In this document: piece after piece, positions 1-12,200 of the stretch | How positions within the stretch are numbered: position 1 is the stretch's first letter | How the letters are laid out: each line of letters opens with the position of its first letter | Assembly: GCA_037968475.1 (NCBI GenBank) | Contig: JBBKVO010000001.1 | Location: 62,001-126,000 of the forward strand | Reading direction: 5' to 3' | Length of the DNA stretch: 64,000 bases | From: SB11 sp037968475 | GTDB lineage: Bacteria > Bacteroidota > Bacteroidia > UBA8524 | Made by a program: the position numbers and the translations under genes | The notes under the pieces: model-generated | Database searches by the model: none | What the model was told of the DNA's origin: nothing | Seen by the model: the letters and a program-made list of their open reading frames with translations, nothing else

Positions 1-1
1 A

Positions 2-532
2 AAAGCAACCACCGGTAATAAAAATGCAATAGGTGCGCGTGCATGGGTATGGGCAGGTGGTAAACGCTATATGCAAGACGTTACAGCAGGCCGAGGTATA
101 AATAGCCAAAAGCCTTGCCGTTTGTTTTTTGGGCTTGGTCAAAACCAAACAATTGATAGTACAGTAGTACGCTGGTATGGCAACCCTACTACTGAACGTT
201 TTAACAACATCACAATAAACACGCTAAACTACCTGAGCGAAGGGGGCAATGTATCGCTAAATACACCACAAGTTAACGTACCTAAAACTCAGGTGAAAGT
301 AAGTCCTAACCCTTTTAATACTACAACTACTTTTACTCTTTCATTAGCCAACACACATCCTGTACTATTACAAATTTTTGATGTATTGGGTCGCCAAATA
401 TATACTGCAAACCATACCTTTGCTGGTGGACAACAACACCTGCAATGGCACACCGATGTTGCACAAGGGGTATACACCTACAAACTGCAAATAGGCGAAA
501 CATTGTACACAGGTACATTGGTGAAACAGTAA
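2..532 (+). CDS. 3' end of a T9SS-secreted ASPIC/UnbV repeat protein (partial)
   Basis: The reading frame is open from the first bases of the window, so the start lies upstream. The visible N-terminal part (NAIGAR, then LFFGLGQNQTIDSTVVRWYG and a closing NYLSEGG) matches the ASPIC/UnbV module found after FG-GAP/VCBS propellers in CRTAC1-like surface proteins. The last 75 or so residues start with VSPNPFN, contain the FDVLGR turn and end in GTLVKQ, which is a type A T9SS C-terminal sorting domain. The protein is therefore exported by Sec, passed through the T9SS and attached to or released from the cell surface. What the missing N-terminal part binds cannot be told from here. The next gene begins 3 nt after the stop. 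Confidence 0.85.
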   Translation, partial: KATTGNKNAIGARAWVWAGGKRYMQDVTAGRGINSQKPCRLFFGLGQNQTIDSTVVRWYGNPTTERFNNITINTLNYLSEGGNVSLNTPQVNVPKTQVKVSPNPFNTTTTFTLSLANTHPVLLQIFDVLGRQIYTANHTFAGGQQHLQWHTDVAQGVYTYKLQIGETLYTGTLVKQ

Positions 533-535
533 ACC

Positions 536-1003
536 ATGCAAAAAGGCGAAATATCAAACCGTTTTAATACACTACGCAACCGAGGTGATGGCGATAATGA
601 TAAAGGCATTTATTGGATAAGCCACCGCATGGGGCTTATCAGAAACACCATTATTATCGTTGGTTTTCTAGCCTTTGGGCTGTATGTGTGGTTTTGGTAT
701 GGCAAATACTCGCACAAGCTAAAAAACCCATGCCAACTAGCCTACGAGCAGCAGTTTGCGGGACAAGTAATAAACACCTTTTTAGAAGCCAACAGCAAAG
801 GTACAATTACCGTACAATTGCTAAACGGTACTGATACCATAGAGTACTATACCGGCTGGGGCGGGCACCTAAACACTGGTCAATACATACGCATAGGGTA
901 TTACCTAAAAAAACAAGCCAATAGCTTTGATTTGCATATAGTCCAAAAACGTAATGCTATTGAGGCAATGGAATTGAAGGCAGTTGAACCCGAATGTAAA
1001 TAG
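536..1003 (+). CDS. small protein with one membrane segment, unknown function
   Basis: A 155-residue protein that I do not recognise. About 35 polar residues are followed by one hydrophobic segment at roughly residues 36-55 (NTIIIVGFLAFGLYVWFWYG), then a soluble domain of about 100 residues that contains repeated T/V/L strands and an FDLHIV strand, so it is probably a small beta-rich periplasmic domain anchored in the inner membrane. It starts 3 nt after the stop of the T9SS gene upstream and may be cotranscribed with it. An internal Met at position 32 (codon near 629) would place the membrane segment close to the N-terminus and is an alternative start. Confidence 0.6.
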   Translation: MQKGEISNRFNTLRNRGDGDNDKGIYWISHRMGLIRNTIIIVGFLAFGLYVWFWYGKYSHKLKNPCQLAYEQQFAGQVINTFLEANSKGTITVQLLNGTDTIEYYTGWGGHLNTGQYIRIGYYLKKQANSFDLHIVQKRNAIEAMELKAVEPECK

Positions 1004-1373
1004 GTATTTGGCAATATACATTTAGCATTAATCAGTATTAAGTAAAAAGATAAAAGTAGAAAGATTAAACTCTAAAACTGAAATTCTAAAATGTTCTCCG
1101 CTGGCTCAAGCGTCAGCTTGTGCCAACAAAAGAGTAGCTTCCGCTACCTGCATAATATCTTCACCATCTTTGCCCACACGCCCTTCGACAAGCTCAGGAT
1201 GATAGCCTGCGCGCTGTGTCATACCGAGCGGAGTCGAGGCACAGTGCGGTAGGCAGTCATTCCAAACCTGATTTAATTTCATAGCTGGATTGAGGATTGA
1301 AAGCGTAAAAAACAAACCAGAGCCCCGTATGCTGTTTAGCGAGTTTTGGCTCGATGGCGAACTTGCATACTAT
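1004..1373. repeat. gene-free patch made of dispersed hairpin repeat modules
   Basis: No convincing gene lies here. Bases 1100-1147 carry, on the minus strand, a module also present at 58331-58379 and 58589-58638: a hairpin (GTAGC-TTCC-GCTAC), a short AT-rich spacer, and a second hairpin with GGCTCAAGC pairing to GCTTGTGCC with one mismatch. Bases 1175-1200 hold the CCTTCGACAAGCTCAGG sequence that often translates as PELVEG in shadow ORFs; an inverted match is at 58656-58674. Bases 1220-1241 (CCGAGCGGAGTCGAGG) resemble the same repeat class. These look like intergenic mobile or REP-like sequences. Confidence 0.6.
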
Positions 1374-1787
1374 TTAACGAAATTGTGTTTGGGTTGAATT
1401 ACATTCACCATCCGCTATATTTAGTGCAATTTCATTTTGGAAGTAGAGTAAGTGTTTCCCGCCTGAAGTATCGTCTCTTACATTAATTATTTTTTTAAAT
1501 GCACAACCTGAGAAGGAGTCCGACCTATAATAGATACTCATATAATTAGCTTTTTGATAAACATTTGGCAAATAAAAAGCACGAATTATATTGCACCTAA
1601 CATTGTCTTTGCCCCTCAATAAAGTATCTATTGATTGAGAGACCTTTATTCCATCAAAATAAATAGAGTCAATGATGATTTGTTTTTCAGATTGATTTAT
1701 AAAATTAACTTTTATAGGATGTATGCAAGTTGTACTTTGCAAAACAATAAAAAATAGTATTGCAAAAAATAATTTATAAACTCTCAT
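1374..1787 (-). CDS. small exported protein, unknown function
   Basis: A 137-residue protein with a signal peptide: MRVYK followed by a hydrophobic run to about residue 20, ending in STTCIHP. The Cys at position 21 suggests a lipoprotein, but the residues before it (STT) are a poor lipobox, so simple export is equally possible. The mature part contains three further Cys residues (CNII, SGCAF, GECN) and alternates short beta strands, consistent with a small disulphide-stabilised sandwich. I do not recognise the family. It lies alone between a repeat patch and an IS1-type transposase, and it is AT-rich, so it may have arrived with the neighbouring accessory DNA. Confidence 0.55.
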   Translation of the reverse strand: MRVYKLFFAILFFIVLQSTTCIHPIKVNFINQSEKQIIIDSIYFDGIKVSQSIDTLLRGKDNVRCNIIRAFYLPNVYQKANYMSIYYRSDSFSGCAFKKIINVRDDTSGGKHLLYFQNEIALNIADGECNSTQTQFR

Positions 1788-1889
1788 ATTGATGTTATTG
1801 TGTTACGCTGTTATTTTTGTTACGTGCGGCACAAAGGTTTGCGGCTTCTATCAAAATTTTGGACGGTTGCAGATGGTCAAAGAACTTGT

Positions 1890-2570
1890 TTAGATATATT
1901 TTAATTTGTTATTCGTCTTATTGATGAATAAATTCATTGTTATTTCTACCATTGCTAATGATTTACTGTAACATTTGCTACGTCTTCTGAACCTTGCCAA
2001 ATAGTGGCGCAGGGCTGAGTTTATTCCTTCTATCGTATTGGTTTGGCCTGTTATTGTACTGTGTTTCTTTTTAGGAAGTACACCTTTGTATGGTGCATGG
2101 CCGTCGGTGTAATATTTTTGGCATTCGATAACCGATATTTTAGTGTACAGTTTTTGTAAAGTCGTTTTACCCCTTCCGCCTATCTGAAAGCCTAAAATCC
2201 TTTTTGTTTCTCGGCAAAGGGCTATCCAAAGCCATTTTTTCCGCTTTTTGTTTTTGATGTAAAGGTATAGTTCGTCAATTTCTATATGGTCGGCGGATAA
2301 GGGATATAGGGGCTTATTTTGCTTTTCTGCTTGCCGAAGCCAGCGTAAAATTGTTGTGTGGCTTACTTTAAGGTATCTTGCTATACCTCGTAAGGGCATA
2401 CCTTCAAGATAAAGGGCAACTGCTTGTTTTATATTTGTTTTTTTGCGGCTTACATTTTTTGTCCTAAAGTGTTTTAAACACCCCTTGCATTTGTAGCGTT
2501 GACAGCATAAAATTTTACCTGCCTTAATTACATCGAATCCCTTACAATTAGTGCATTTGATGGCTCTCAT
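1890..2570 (-). CDS. IS1-family transposase, single ORF
   Basis: About 226 residues from the ATG. A GTG three codons upstream is also in frame, but the ATG (MRAIKC) fits the family better. The N-terminus is a zinc finger with CTNC and CKGC pairs around QRYKCKGC. Next comes a helix-turn-helix (GIARYLKVSHTTILRWL), then a DDE-type core with IEIDELY, YYTDGHAPY and NTIEGIN as the likely acidic residues and KCYSKS near the end. In classical IS1 the finger/HTH (InsA) and catalytic (InsB) parts are joined by frameshifting; here they are one continuous frame, as in the single-ORF IS1 groups. The motifs are all present, so it could be active. I could not define matching terminal inverted repeats by eye. 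Confidence 0.85.
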   Translation of the reverse strand: MRAIKCTNCKGFDVIKAGKILCCQRYKCKGCLKHFRTKNVSRKKTNIKQAVALYLEGMPLRGIARYLKVSHTTILRWLRQAEKQNKPLYPLSADHIEIDELYLYIKNKKRKKWLWIALCRETKRILGFQIGGRGKTTLQKLYTKISVIECQKYYTDGHAPYKGVLPKKKHSTITGQTNTIEGINSALRHYLARFRRRSKCYSKSLAMVEITMNLFINKTNNKLKYI

Positions 2571-2741
2571 ATATACCACAAATGTACCTATTCGGGGTAA
2601 GTTACTGCGTTCTCATAAGGTTACTAAACCCTTATTTCCTTGTTTCCCATACTTTTGCTTGTCTTAATGAATAGTAAAGGCTCTGATAACTTGTTGGTTT
2701 TCAAATAGTTTAAACCAACTACCAAAATGTTCCAATACCCA
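2571..2741. other. flank of the IS1-type element, no gene
   Basis: This short gap separates the transposase start from the end of the RHS operon. It should contain one IS end, but no terminal repeat matching the sequence around 1865-1890 is clear by eye. No terminator-like hairpin with a T-run was seen for the 22-kb operon ending at 2742. Confidence 0.3.
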
Positions 2742-3245
2742 CTACCTGTTTTGTTGAGTAAAAATATATGGATCTCGCTTTGAAACATTAATTATAATGG
2801 TGTCGCCAACATCATTACGTGTTTTATTATAAGAGCGGATATAAGGAGTTTTATAATCTTGTGTCCCATACTTATACTGTAATTGATAATATACTTTCCC
2901 CTTCGTATTTCTAACATCATTAACAACTGCATATACTATAACCCCATACTTATTTATTTCATTCTCAATTTTTGTATCAAATACTTTGTATGTGATATAA
3001 CTATCCAACAAGAAAAAAAATAACATGGTAGTTATTGATAATATTGTGTGTGACTTTTTAAAAACAATATAAACAACATTGACTAAAAGTATTGACTCAA
3101 CAATCAGGGATACTATAAAAAATAAGTTCAAAAAGTATCTTGCTGAATATATATCTGCAAATAAAATATTTGGAGGAAATAATATTTTATTTACTAATGT
3201 TACAGCTACGAACAAGATTATTCTAATGTTCAGGGACACTTTCAT
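2742..3245 (-). CDS. membrane protein overlapping the RHS giant; candidate immunity protein
   Basis: I chose the ATG at 3245 (MKVSLN), giving 167 residues and a 23-nt overlap with the end of the RHS gene; the frame is open further upstream but a longer start would extend the overlap to about 120 nt. The protein has three hydrophobic segments (about residues 7-25, 38-62 and 68-88) and then a soluble domain of about 80 residues with VVYAVVN, YQLQYKYGTQDYKTPY and VGDTIIINVSKRDPYIF, which resembles the DUF3592-like fold often seen in Bacteroidota. In polymorphic toxin loci the gene directly after, and overlapping, an RHS toxin is typically its immunity gene. That role here is inferred from position only. 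Confidence 0.6.
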   Translation of the reverse strand: MKVSLNIRIILFVAVTLVNKILFPPNILFADIYSARYFLNLFFIVSLIVESILLVNVVYIVFKKSHTILSITTMLFFFLLDSYITYKVFDTKIENEINKYGVIVYAVVNDVRNTKGKVYYQLQYKYGTQDYKTPYIRSYNKTRNDVGDTIIINVSKRDPYIFTQQNR

Positions 3246-6200
3246 TTTGTTGAGAATTTTGATTATTTGAATTATCACTAGTTGACGCAGCTTCAGCTTC
3301 TTTTCCAGCGTCTTTTCCAACAGCGATAGTCGAAATAGCAATTGTTCTTTCAGTACCTTTTTGAATTATATGAACTCTAAATAATTGCGTGGATACTTCA
3401 GATTCTTTTGCTGCTTGAAATATTTTATTAACTGCTTCTAACTTTTCTGCCTTTGTAAGCTTAGTACCTGTCCTTGTTAATTCTTTATTTAAATCATTCG
3501 TAATTGATTTTTTCAGTACTCTTTCTTGTTCTCTAGTTAACCCTACAAGTGCATCTTTCAAAGGTTTTTTAATAGCATCCGCAGCCATTTCGCCAGCAAT
3601 ATCACCAATAGCGCCTACTATACCCTCTACCATACCAGTTGCCATATTCAAAGAAATTTGATGTGGATCAATTTCGTCTTTTGCTCCAGTAAGAACATCT
3701 ATCCCTTGATCAATCAAGTTTTCAATACCAGACCCAAATACCCCTCCCACTAAACTAGTCATCACAGTACCTGATGGACCAACAATAGTAGCATAGCTTG
3801 CAACAGTAGCGGATCCAATTGCTGTTCCATTTACTACTGACACAACTGCGGCTGGTGCGAGCCCAATTAAAAAACCAGCTACCGCTCCACTTACAAATCT
3901 TTTAGCAACAGAGCCTATATCCTCTCCTTTAATAACTCCATAAAGAGCGTTTCCAACTCCACCTATGAGACCCGTTATAACTGGAATTGGCCATTTACCA
4001 TCTTCGTCTTTAAATATTATAGGATTATTAAAAGAATTAGAATATGGAGATTTCGAGTGGTCAAAATAATATAGCGGATCTAATCCCATCCACCTACCCA
4101 ACCGACTATCGTAAATCCTTGCTCCAAAATTCAAAGAATTCCCAGCTCCATCTATCTCATCATCCCTTTCTTTCCCATTAAACCCGAAACGGTATTCTTC
4201 ATTACTCCAATTTCGTCCAGGCATTATACTACCAAAGGGGTAATAATCTTGTGCACTTATAATATCAGCAGTATAATAATCTACCACTGAATTAGCATTG
4301 TAATCGTGGGGTATTTTTATATCGCTTATGGTTACTAATACGTTGCCCAAATGGTTGCTGTTTTCGTATTGTTTACTGCCCAATAGCCTTGTATGGTAGC
4401 CTGTGGGTATGGGATCTATTAATGAGCCGACCAATGTATCCTGTCTAGCATCCACACCTATACGACTACTACCATATATTATGTGGCTGTTGCAAACAAA
4501 CATTTCTTCGCCATCGTATTTATCATTGGCATCATCACGCAGGTGGCGGCTATACGTAGCCATTAGGTTACCTGATGCATCGTATACATAGTAAGTTACT
4601 TTATCCGCTCCTCCGCCATAAGGGGTTTCTCGTTTTTCTATGCGTTTACCCTGTGCATCGTATTTAAAGCTAAGGTTAGAAGCCGTGCTGCTGGCACTGC
4701 GAGTTATCGATTTTATCTTTCCGTATACCGTCCATTCAATACTAGCTATACCTTCGGCTTCATCTCGTATCGGGTTGCCTAGTTCGTCATACCCATAGTT
4801 GTTAAGGGCATTTATATCATCAACACTTGATGCTGGTGTAAAGCTTCCTTGGTCGTCTATATCGCTGGTATAGGTGCTGGTTATGGCGTCGTTTACGTGG
4901 TATAGTTTATTGCTTCTCAATCCTTGTGCTGGGTCGTTGTTCACCCAGTCGTATTGGTAGCTTAGGTTATCCATATTAATATTTCCTGCTTCACCATTGC
5001 GGTTCAGGGTCAATATGTTTCCATTGGCATCATAAGTAAGCGATGTTTCGTATGCACCTGTATATCCGCCAGTTTTCCATGAGTTACTTGGGAAATCAAG
5101 GTTATTATACCCTTCCATGTGAAGCAAGCGATTCAATTGGTCGTATTGGTAGGCATAGCCATAAGGCAATACAGTAGTTGTTCCGGGTTGGGTAATACTA
5201 GTAACCATGTGGCTTATATTACCGTTGTATAAATCATTACGGGCTGCCAGCAAATCGCTACCTGATAAAGAAGCTAAAAAGTGGTTACCACCTGCACTTA
5301 CATTGTTTATGCTGTAATAATCACCTTCAAAATAGCCTAGCGAATATCCAAATACATCGCGGGCAAAGTTTAGGTTTACATTACTGCCTAGTGTATAGTC
5401 TCCATCGCGTCCCATATCTTTAGTGGGATCAACCATATCACTATTTACTCCTTTTTGCCAACCCAGTATGGTATAGGCATAATCTATACCTTGTACTTGC
5501 AAATCACCAATTTCTGTACGGGCCAAAGAGCCGTGATCGTAATACAAATAACGACTGTCTTGATCTTTGAATATACCATTACATCGGCTAGTAAAGGCTT
5601 TTATAATTTTGTTATCCGCATCGTACTCATAGTAGTAGGTATATTGATCAGCTTCACCTCTTTGGTAATACACAGTGTTAGTAATGCCAGTCACCAAATC
5701 GTATTCGTATTCAACCGTTTTATATTGTTGGCTTAATGAAGCTAGTGAAGGATTGTCTTGCAGTAAAGTATTCACCATTCCATGCACATCGTAACTATAA
5801 TGGGTGGCATGATCGTATACTTTTGGGTCTGAATCGTACACATCACTATAAGTAGCAGTTACCACACGTTTGCGAAGATTGGTTTGTGTTATGGGCAAAC
5901 CGCTCACTACCACCGCATCATAAAAAGTGCGGGTTACTTCGGTTCGCGAACTAGAAGAGACTATCCAACTACTTAGCAATGCATCGTCCATTTGATTACT
6001 AACAAATATAGTAGAAATATTTGTTGTAGTGGCATTTTCCCCCACTTCGGTTATCCTACCTAAAGCATCAAAACGGGTATAGCTATACGCTCTATCTGTT
6101 TTGTTAAACTGCTTGGTATTTTGCGAAACGCTTATTCGTCCCAATTTATCGTACCAAAAGTATGATGAGAATATATCGGCTTCATCTTTTATATTTCTTG

Positions 6201-9200
6201 CTAATTGAAACTCACCACCAAAGAAACCAAAATACCTACCCCCAAAATACACTGTATTTATTTGGTACGAGGTACTTGAAGGTTTATTTGCCCATAAAGT
6301 ACCGCCATCAATAGTTTTTTGTATGGTACCGTTATACCCCACAGCGTATGCCGTATAATAATCGTGCATATATACATCGTACAAATGCTCAGTAGTCCCA
6401 CTGGTAGCTAAAGTACACGATGTTAATACTGAATTATGACTCGTTACTATAGTTCCATCATCGCCCACTGCTATTATATGACCGTTTTGGCCAAATACAG
6501 CATTAAGGTTTTTTGTGGTTGCCGAACTACTGGTAAGATTTAACCAGCTAGTTCCACCACTAGACGTTTTTGCCATTAAACCTGAGTTACCAACTATATA
6601 GCCCGTATCTTTATGTGTAAAATGTATACCATTTATGGTGCTTGCCCCAGTATACGCCAAACTCCACGTACTACCGCCGTTTGCAGTATAGCGCACTTTA
6701 CCCCCCGTTCCGGCTATAATTCCTTGAGTAGCAGTAACTGCCCACACAGCATTGTATTGCTCCACAGGATATACCAAAGGAGGTTTCACCTTCCATGTCG
6801 CCCCAGAATTGACTGATGTGAGCAATAGCCCTGAAACACCCCCAGCATAGCCTACACCTTGGTTAACATGAAGAGATTTTATTTCATTAGTAACAAAATC
6901 TCCCAACCAAGCCCAACTGGTTCCATTGTATGACAACATACGACCGTTTGTACCACAAGCAATAATATTAGTAGTTGATATTGAGTGTATACCATTAAGT
7001 TCTGTACCTGTTTTACCTAAAGGTACGCTTTGCAACGACCAGCTTGCTCCTGCATTAGTAGTTTTGTATATTTTACCGTTTTTAGCCGCCGCATAAGCAT
7101 CGGTACTGCTAACAAAACGTACATCATTCAAATCCACCCCAGCAGATATTGGGCTAGAAATTGAACTCCCTCCATTAGTAGTGCGCATAGTTACGCCATA
7201 TTTCCCTACAAAAACTCCATTGTTAGCATCCCAAAAATCAACCGAAAGCAAGTCTTGTTTTGCGCCATTATACAGCTTAGTCCAAATACTTGTACTTGTA
7301 CTGTACTTAAATACGCTACCGTTATCACCCACGGCATAAGCTACGCCTGTTTGAGCCTCTACATGGTTTAATTTTAGAGGCACGGTATATTTTGATCGGT
7401 CATTAACAACCGAACTTACTACTTTAAAAATATCGCCGCGAGAACCAATTGCAAATTGGTTAGCACCCTGAACACACATTTTAGTTATAGTACCTAAAAA
7501 AGAAGCCGTAAGCGTACTTGACACGCTCATTGTGCTAAGAGAACTAATAGCAGTAGATTTTATAGTCCCACCGCCATTTCCATCAAGAGCGTACAAGTTT
7601 GTGCCGTCATCAACTATATCAACCATATAATCAATGCCCGATGATATTATGGTAGACGTAGCACCTACTACTGCGTGCACTTCTCCAAGATCTGTAAGAA
7701 CAGCAAATTTGGGAGTAGTGGGTGAAGCATCGTAAACAAGTATTTTAGTGAAAAACTCAGTACCTGAACCAATAGTTGGCGTAGTTATTAAGGCCCAGTG
7801 TGGTGTATTATCAGTTAAATTAGTGGTTTTATAAAGCATACCCAAACCGCCACAAATAAATGCAGTATTATTATCAAACACATACCCCCCTGCTACATAA
7901 TCGGATGTGTTGCCGGTAGATCCTTTAATAACAGATAAATCAGACAATTTAATTCTTGAAACAAGCCCTGCGTCTCCAACTGCTAAGCCGTAGGTATATG
8001 AATTATTTAAATAAAGTGCCCTATAGGCTCCCGAAGCACTGGCAAGAACCCATGTTATCCCTCCGTCGGTAGTTCGGTATAACTTCCCTGAAGTACTAAC
8101 GGCAATAGCATTATTTTCATCCTTGAAATAAAAATCTATAAGACCAACCGTAAGGTTAGTAGCCAAATGTTTCCAGTTAAGACCACCATCTGTAGTTTTT
8201 AGTAACCCCAAAACATCTGAAATATATCCTTTGCTAGCATCCACCATTTGGATTTTACCTAGATTATCGCTACGAATATCTATTGTAGCACTCCAATTAC
8301 TACCAAAATCAGTAGTTTTATACATACCTCCCGTGCCTGCGGCATTTATAGTTAAATAACCTTTATCCGTATCCGTATCAACAAAAGATATGGAAGTAAT
8401 ATCAGCAGTTATTGTGGGTGATGAAGATACTGTGCTCCAAGTACTGCCTCCATCGCTAGTTTTACGGATAAAACCACCATCGCCCACAACAACACCATTC
8501 ATGTTGTCTTTAAAGTATAAATCGTTTAGCTTTACGTTAGCACCAAACAGACCTGACAATATTTTCCATCGCACGCCATTATCAATAGTTTTATACAACA
8601 TACCATCCTCACCCACAGCATAGCCTGTATAACCGGTAGTCATAAATATTTTATTGAGTGTTGATGACTCAATATCAGTTACCCTTTGCCAGGTCAAACC
8701 ACCATCTTCTGTTTTATATATGTATGCATCACTTCCTACTTTACCTGATACATACCCTTTTGAGCGGCTTACAAAATGACTGCTAATTGCATCAAACCCT
8801 GCGGGGAAACCATTTGCGTTAGATATTTCCCAAATATTCATTTTCTCATTATCAGGAACACTTTGCCTTACCAACTGGTTTAAACTATTAAACTCATAAG
8901 TAGTTGCTAAAGTATGAGAAGTAAAAAAGGTTCGGGTTTTATTGGTGCGGTCGTAATTTATTTTTGTAAAATCATTAGAACTAGTTATCAACGAAACTCC
9001 TGCGGGTGGAACCGTGCGAACTAGGCTACCAGCTTGGTCATAATAATAAAGTGTATAATGATATTCTTTATCTTTATACGTCATCTCAAAGTTTTCAAAA
9101 GCACCTAAACAAGTTTCATAGTAACGTTTTCTAAATTCAGATCGCAAGCTATCTTTATACTGATTATATAATGATAATGCGTTTACATCAGCTATGGCTT

Positions 9201-12200
9201 GCATTTCAGCAGCACAAGGACTTACCCATGCAGCTGTAGCTGAAATAAATGGATCCGAAGGTCCAGAAGGGAAGCATTTAGGTAAATTTCTTTCGCATGG
9301 AAATTCCTCTGAATATTCAGCAGGAGTTAAAACATCATTATTATTTGCTAAAAGTTCGGAATCAGTAAACCCTTGAAGATATGCTATATAATCATCAATA
9401 CAATCACACATTTTTAGTGTCATAAACCAAATTGGATCACTAACTGTAGGAACATAATTTGAACTTTCCTCTGGAGGAGCATCAATCAAAGCAGAAAGTC
9501 TTACATTATGAGCTCCAATACCATAATTTAGAGTATTAATTTCAGCCTCACAATAATAAGAAGGATCTACAGGAGGTACTGCTGGTAAATCAACATTACG
9601 TGTATATCCAACAATTGATAGAGGAGGAAGTCCTGATTCTGAAGGATTATAGGTATCTATATAATAGATATAGTATTCAAAATCATTACAAAACTCTTCT
9701 TTATGATCATAGAAGTACTCCATGGTTACAGGAGTTATGTAATATGGATTTGCAGGATTTTTTGCAGCATAGATACTATCGTAATTATCAATTGAGTTCC
9801 TGTATTCTATATAAGATATATCGCAATCAAAGCTTTTATTAAAACAGGGATCGCATTGCCTGATAGGAAAGCACGAGGAAACGCCTGTTATTGTTTCTGA
9901 ACCTCCAGTGAATGTAGCCGACATTGTAAAATCATACGCACGACCATTAGTCATCTCAAGCCCCAATACATTTAGGTTATCCAATGCTGTTAGATCATTA
10001 AAATCATATAAGCTACTATCATCAAGAGTTAAAATTATTTCACATACAGTATCATAACTACTTGAATTAATAATAGGTAAACGCATTGTTTTCCCGCTAT
10101 CCTCAATAAATGGAAGTGGTGTTGTATCTAAACCAATAATAAAATTCCCCTCGCCTAAATATGATTTTAACCTAGAAGTAAACGAACTATATGAACGCAA
10201 ATCATCCTCAATATATGCCAAACCAGGGGTAACAATATCGGTTAGCAATTGCTCCAAATCATCCTTATTCTTATGTTCAATGGTTTTACAAGCTAACGGG
10301 GTAGGTAATCCACAAGTTCCAACATCAACACCTCCACCATTTATAGTAATAGCTAATGTAACCACAACATCAGGTGTTGTTGGATTGGCATCGTCGTCAT
10401 AATAACCATCGATAAAAAACTCTTTAGGAGAACTTGGATTTACTCGTGAATTTAAAAAGTATTTAATATCAGATACGGAATATGAACTTGTAAATGATAA
10501 GGGATCATACCTTTTAATATCTACTGTTTTAGTTGTGGTAGTAACTGATTGCTCAATTATAAACTTGTCATTTACATTGTCGTATTTCCAGTTAAGACTT
10601 TGAAAATCATGCGCTGAAACCAATCTTCTAATATTATCAGTAACAAATGTTTCGTAGGCTAGTATTGACCCTTCTAGGCCAACTAGAGAAGTTGAAGACA
10701 AATCGCCTCCTTTAGCCAATTCACTCATTAACACCTGTAATTCAGCTACAGTTTCATTTATTTCACATTTATTCTTAAATGTGCAACCACCTATTGGGAA
10801 ACAAGTATTTCCTGTAAGGTACTTTTCTACATTTGGTGTTAATGGGTCTGAGTCATCATCAACCCATACTTTAATTTCAAAGTTATAGGTACCACTTACT
10901 TCATTTATTACTTTTAGATGTCTAAAACCCCTTATTTGCGACCATGTGAATGAAGATCCATTAGGAATATAAAAATGAATCATATGACAAGCACTATAGC
11001 CATGAACTGGTTCATAAAGTGCAACCCTTAGGTAATCCGGAGATATTATAAATGTTTGGCACTGTACCTGCTGCCATGTAGTTGGCAACGGTTCACCAAG
11101 AAGTGCTTTATATATATTGTAGTTGGATGTTTTATGGTTAGCAATATGTTGAGATGAACCTATTAAACCATTTTTAGCCATATTATCCATCATATTTTCA
11201 ACCTCAATGGCTATAATACACTGCCCTGTTTCCATGAAAATATTATAGTTAGTTTCATCTTCATCAAGTTCGGGCACTGTTTCATCATAAAAGAACCTTC
11301 TTACCTTGGTTTTATAAAGCGCATACGTTTCTGCTGCACAAGGCTGTAAAGCATCATGAAATGCATCATATGAAACGCCCATATAATTAACCATAGCACT
11401 TGCATAAGGATTAAAATTCTCAGTACCAATGCAACCATTATATTTTCTGCATCCTGATGATGATAAAACATAGTCAGTACGCTTAGTATTTTGCATTCTT
11501 TGTTTAGCTGATAGGTATAAATTCTTATATATTTCCCATTCTGCATCTTTCTTTTCCGTTGATGCTGATGCATCATTAAAATCTATACAAGCTGAATAGA
11601 TATCTACTATGGCTCCATACATTCTACCAGGACATTTTGCCCAGTAAGAGGCAACTTCTTTCATTGATAGCCCATTAGAATAATTAGCAATTAAATTATC
11701 CATTTCAGCTTTTTGAGAATTTCCAACACCCCCACTAATAAAGTACGGATCGCTATTGGTTAAAGGATCACTTAAATAACCATTTGTATTTGCCTGAGCA
11801 TAAGTAGTAGTATTACCCAGCCTACCATCAAATGTATTACTCGAAATTAATAATGAATTATTTTTATCATCATTGGCTATACACCATTCATAATAACAAT
11901 ATTCAGGGTGATATTTTACTAATGATTTCGCCCATGAAGGTTGCCAGTTTTTTATAAAATCTTCAACATCTGTCAACAATTCAGGATATGTATAGGTACC
12001 CTCTGCATCTGTATAGCTCAAAGATGATGATGGAACAAGATTATTATTAACGTCTTTATACAATCGTATCTTACTTCTTGTTCCATCACTATTTGTATAA
12101 TATGCTTGCCATGAGCCTGAGACAAGTATTGAAGGGTTTTTCCAATTCGCAACAGCACCTCCTAATGGTAGTTTATTTCCTATATTAAATAATGATAATG

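Noticed and set aside
1106..1315. Minus-strand frame of 69 codons containing PELVEG
   Set aside because: It arises from the CTTCGACAAGCTCAGG repeat and hairpin modules; no ribosome site or family.
1865..2620. Matching terminal inverted repeats of the IS1-type element
   Set aside because: The sequence near 1865 (GGTTGCAGATGG) and the rightmost GGTTACTAAACCC/GTAAGTTACTG region agree only in a few bases, so element ends cannot be set.
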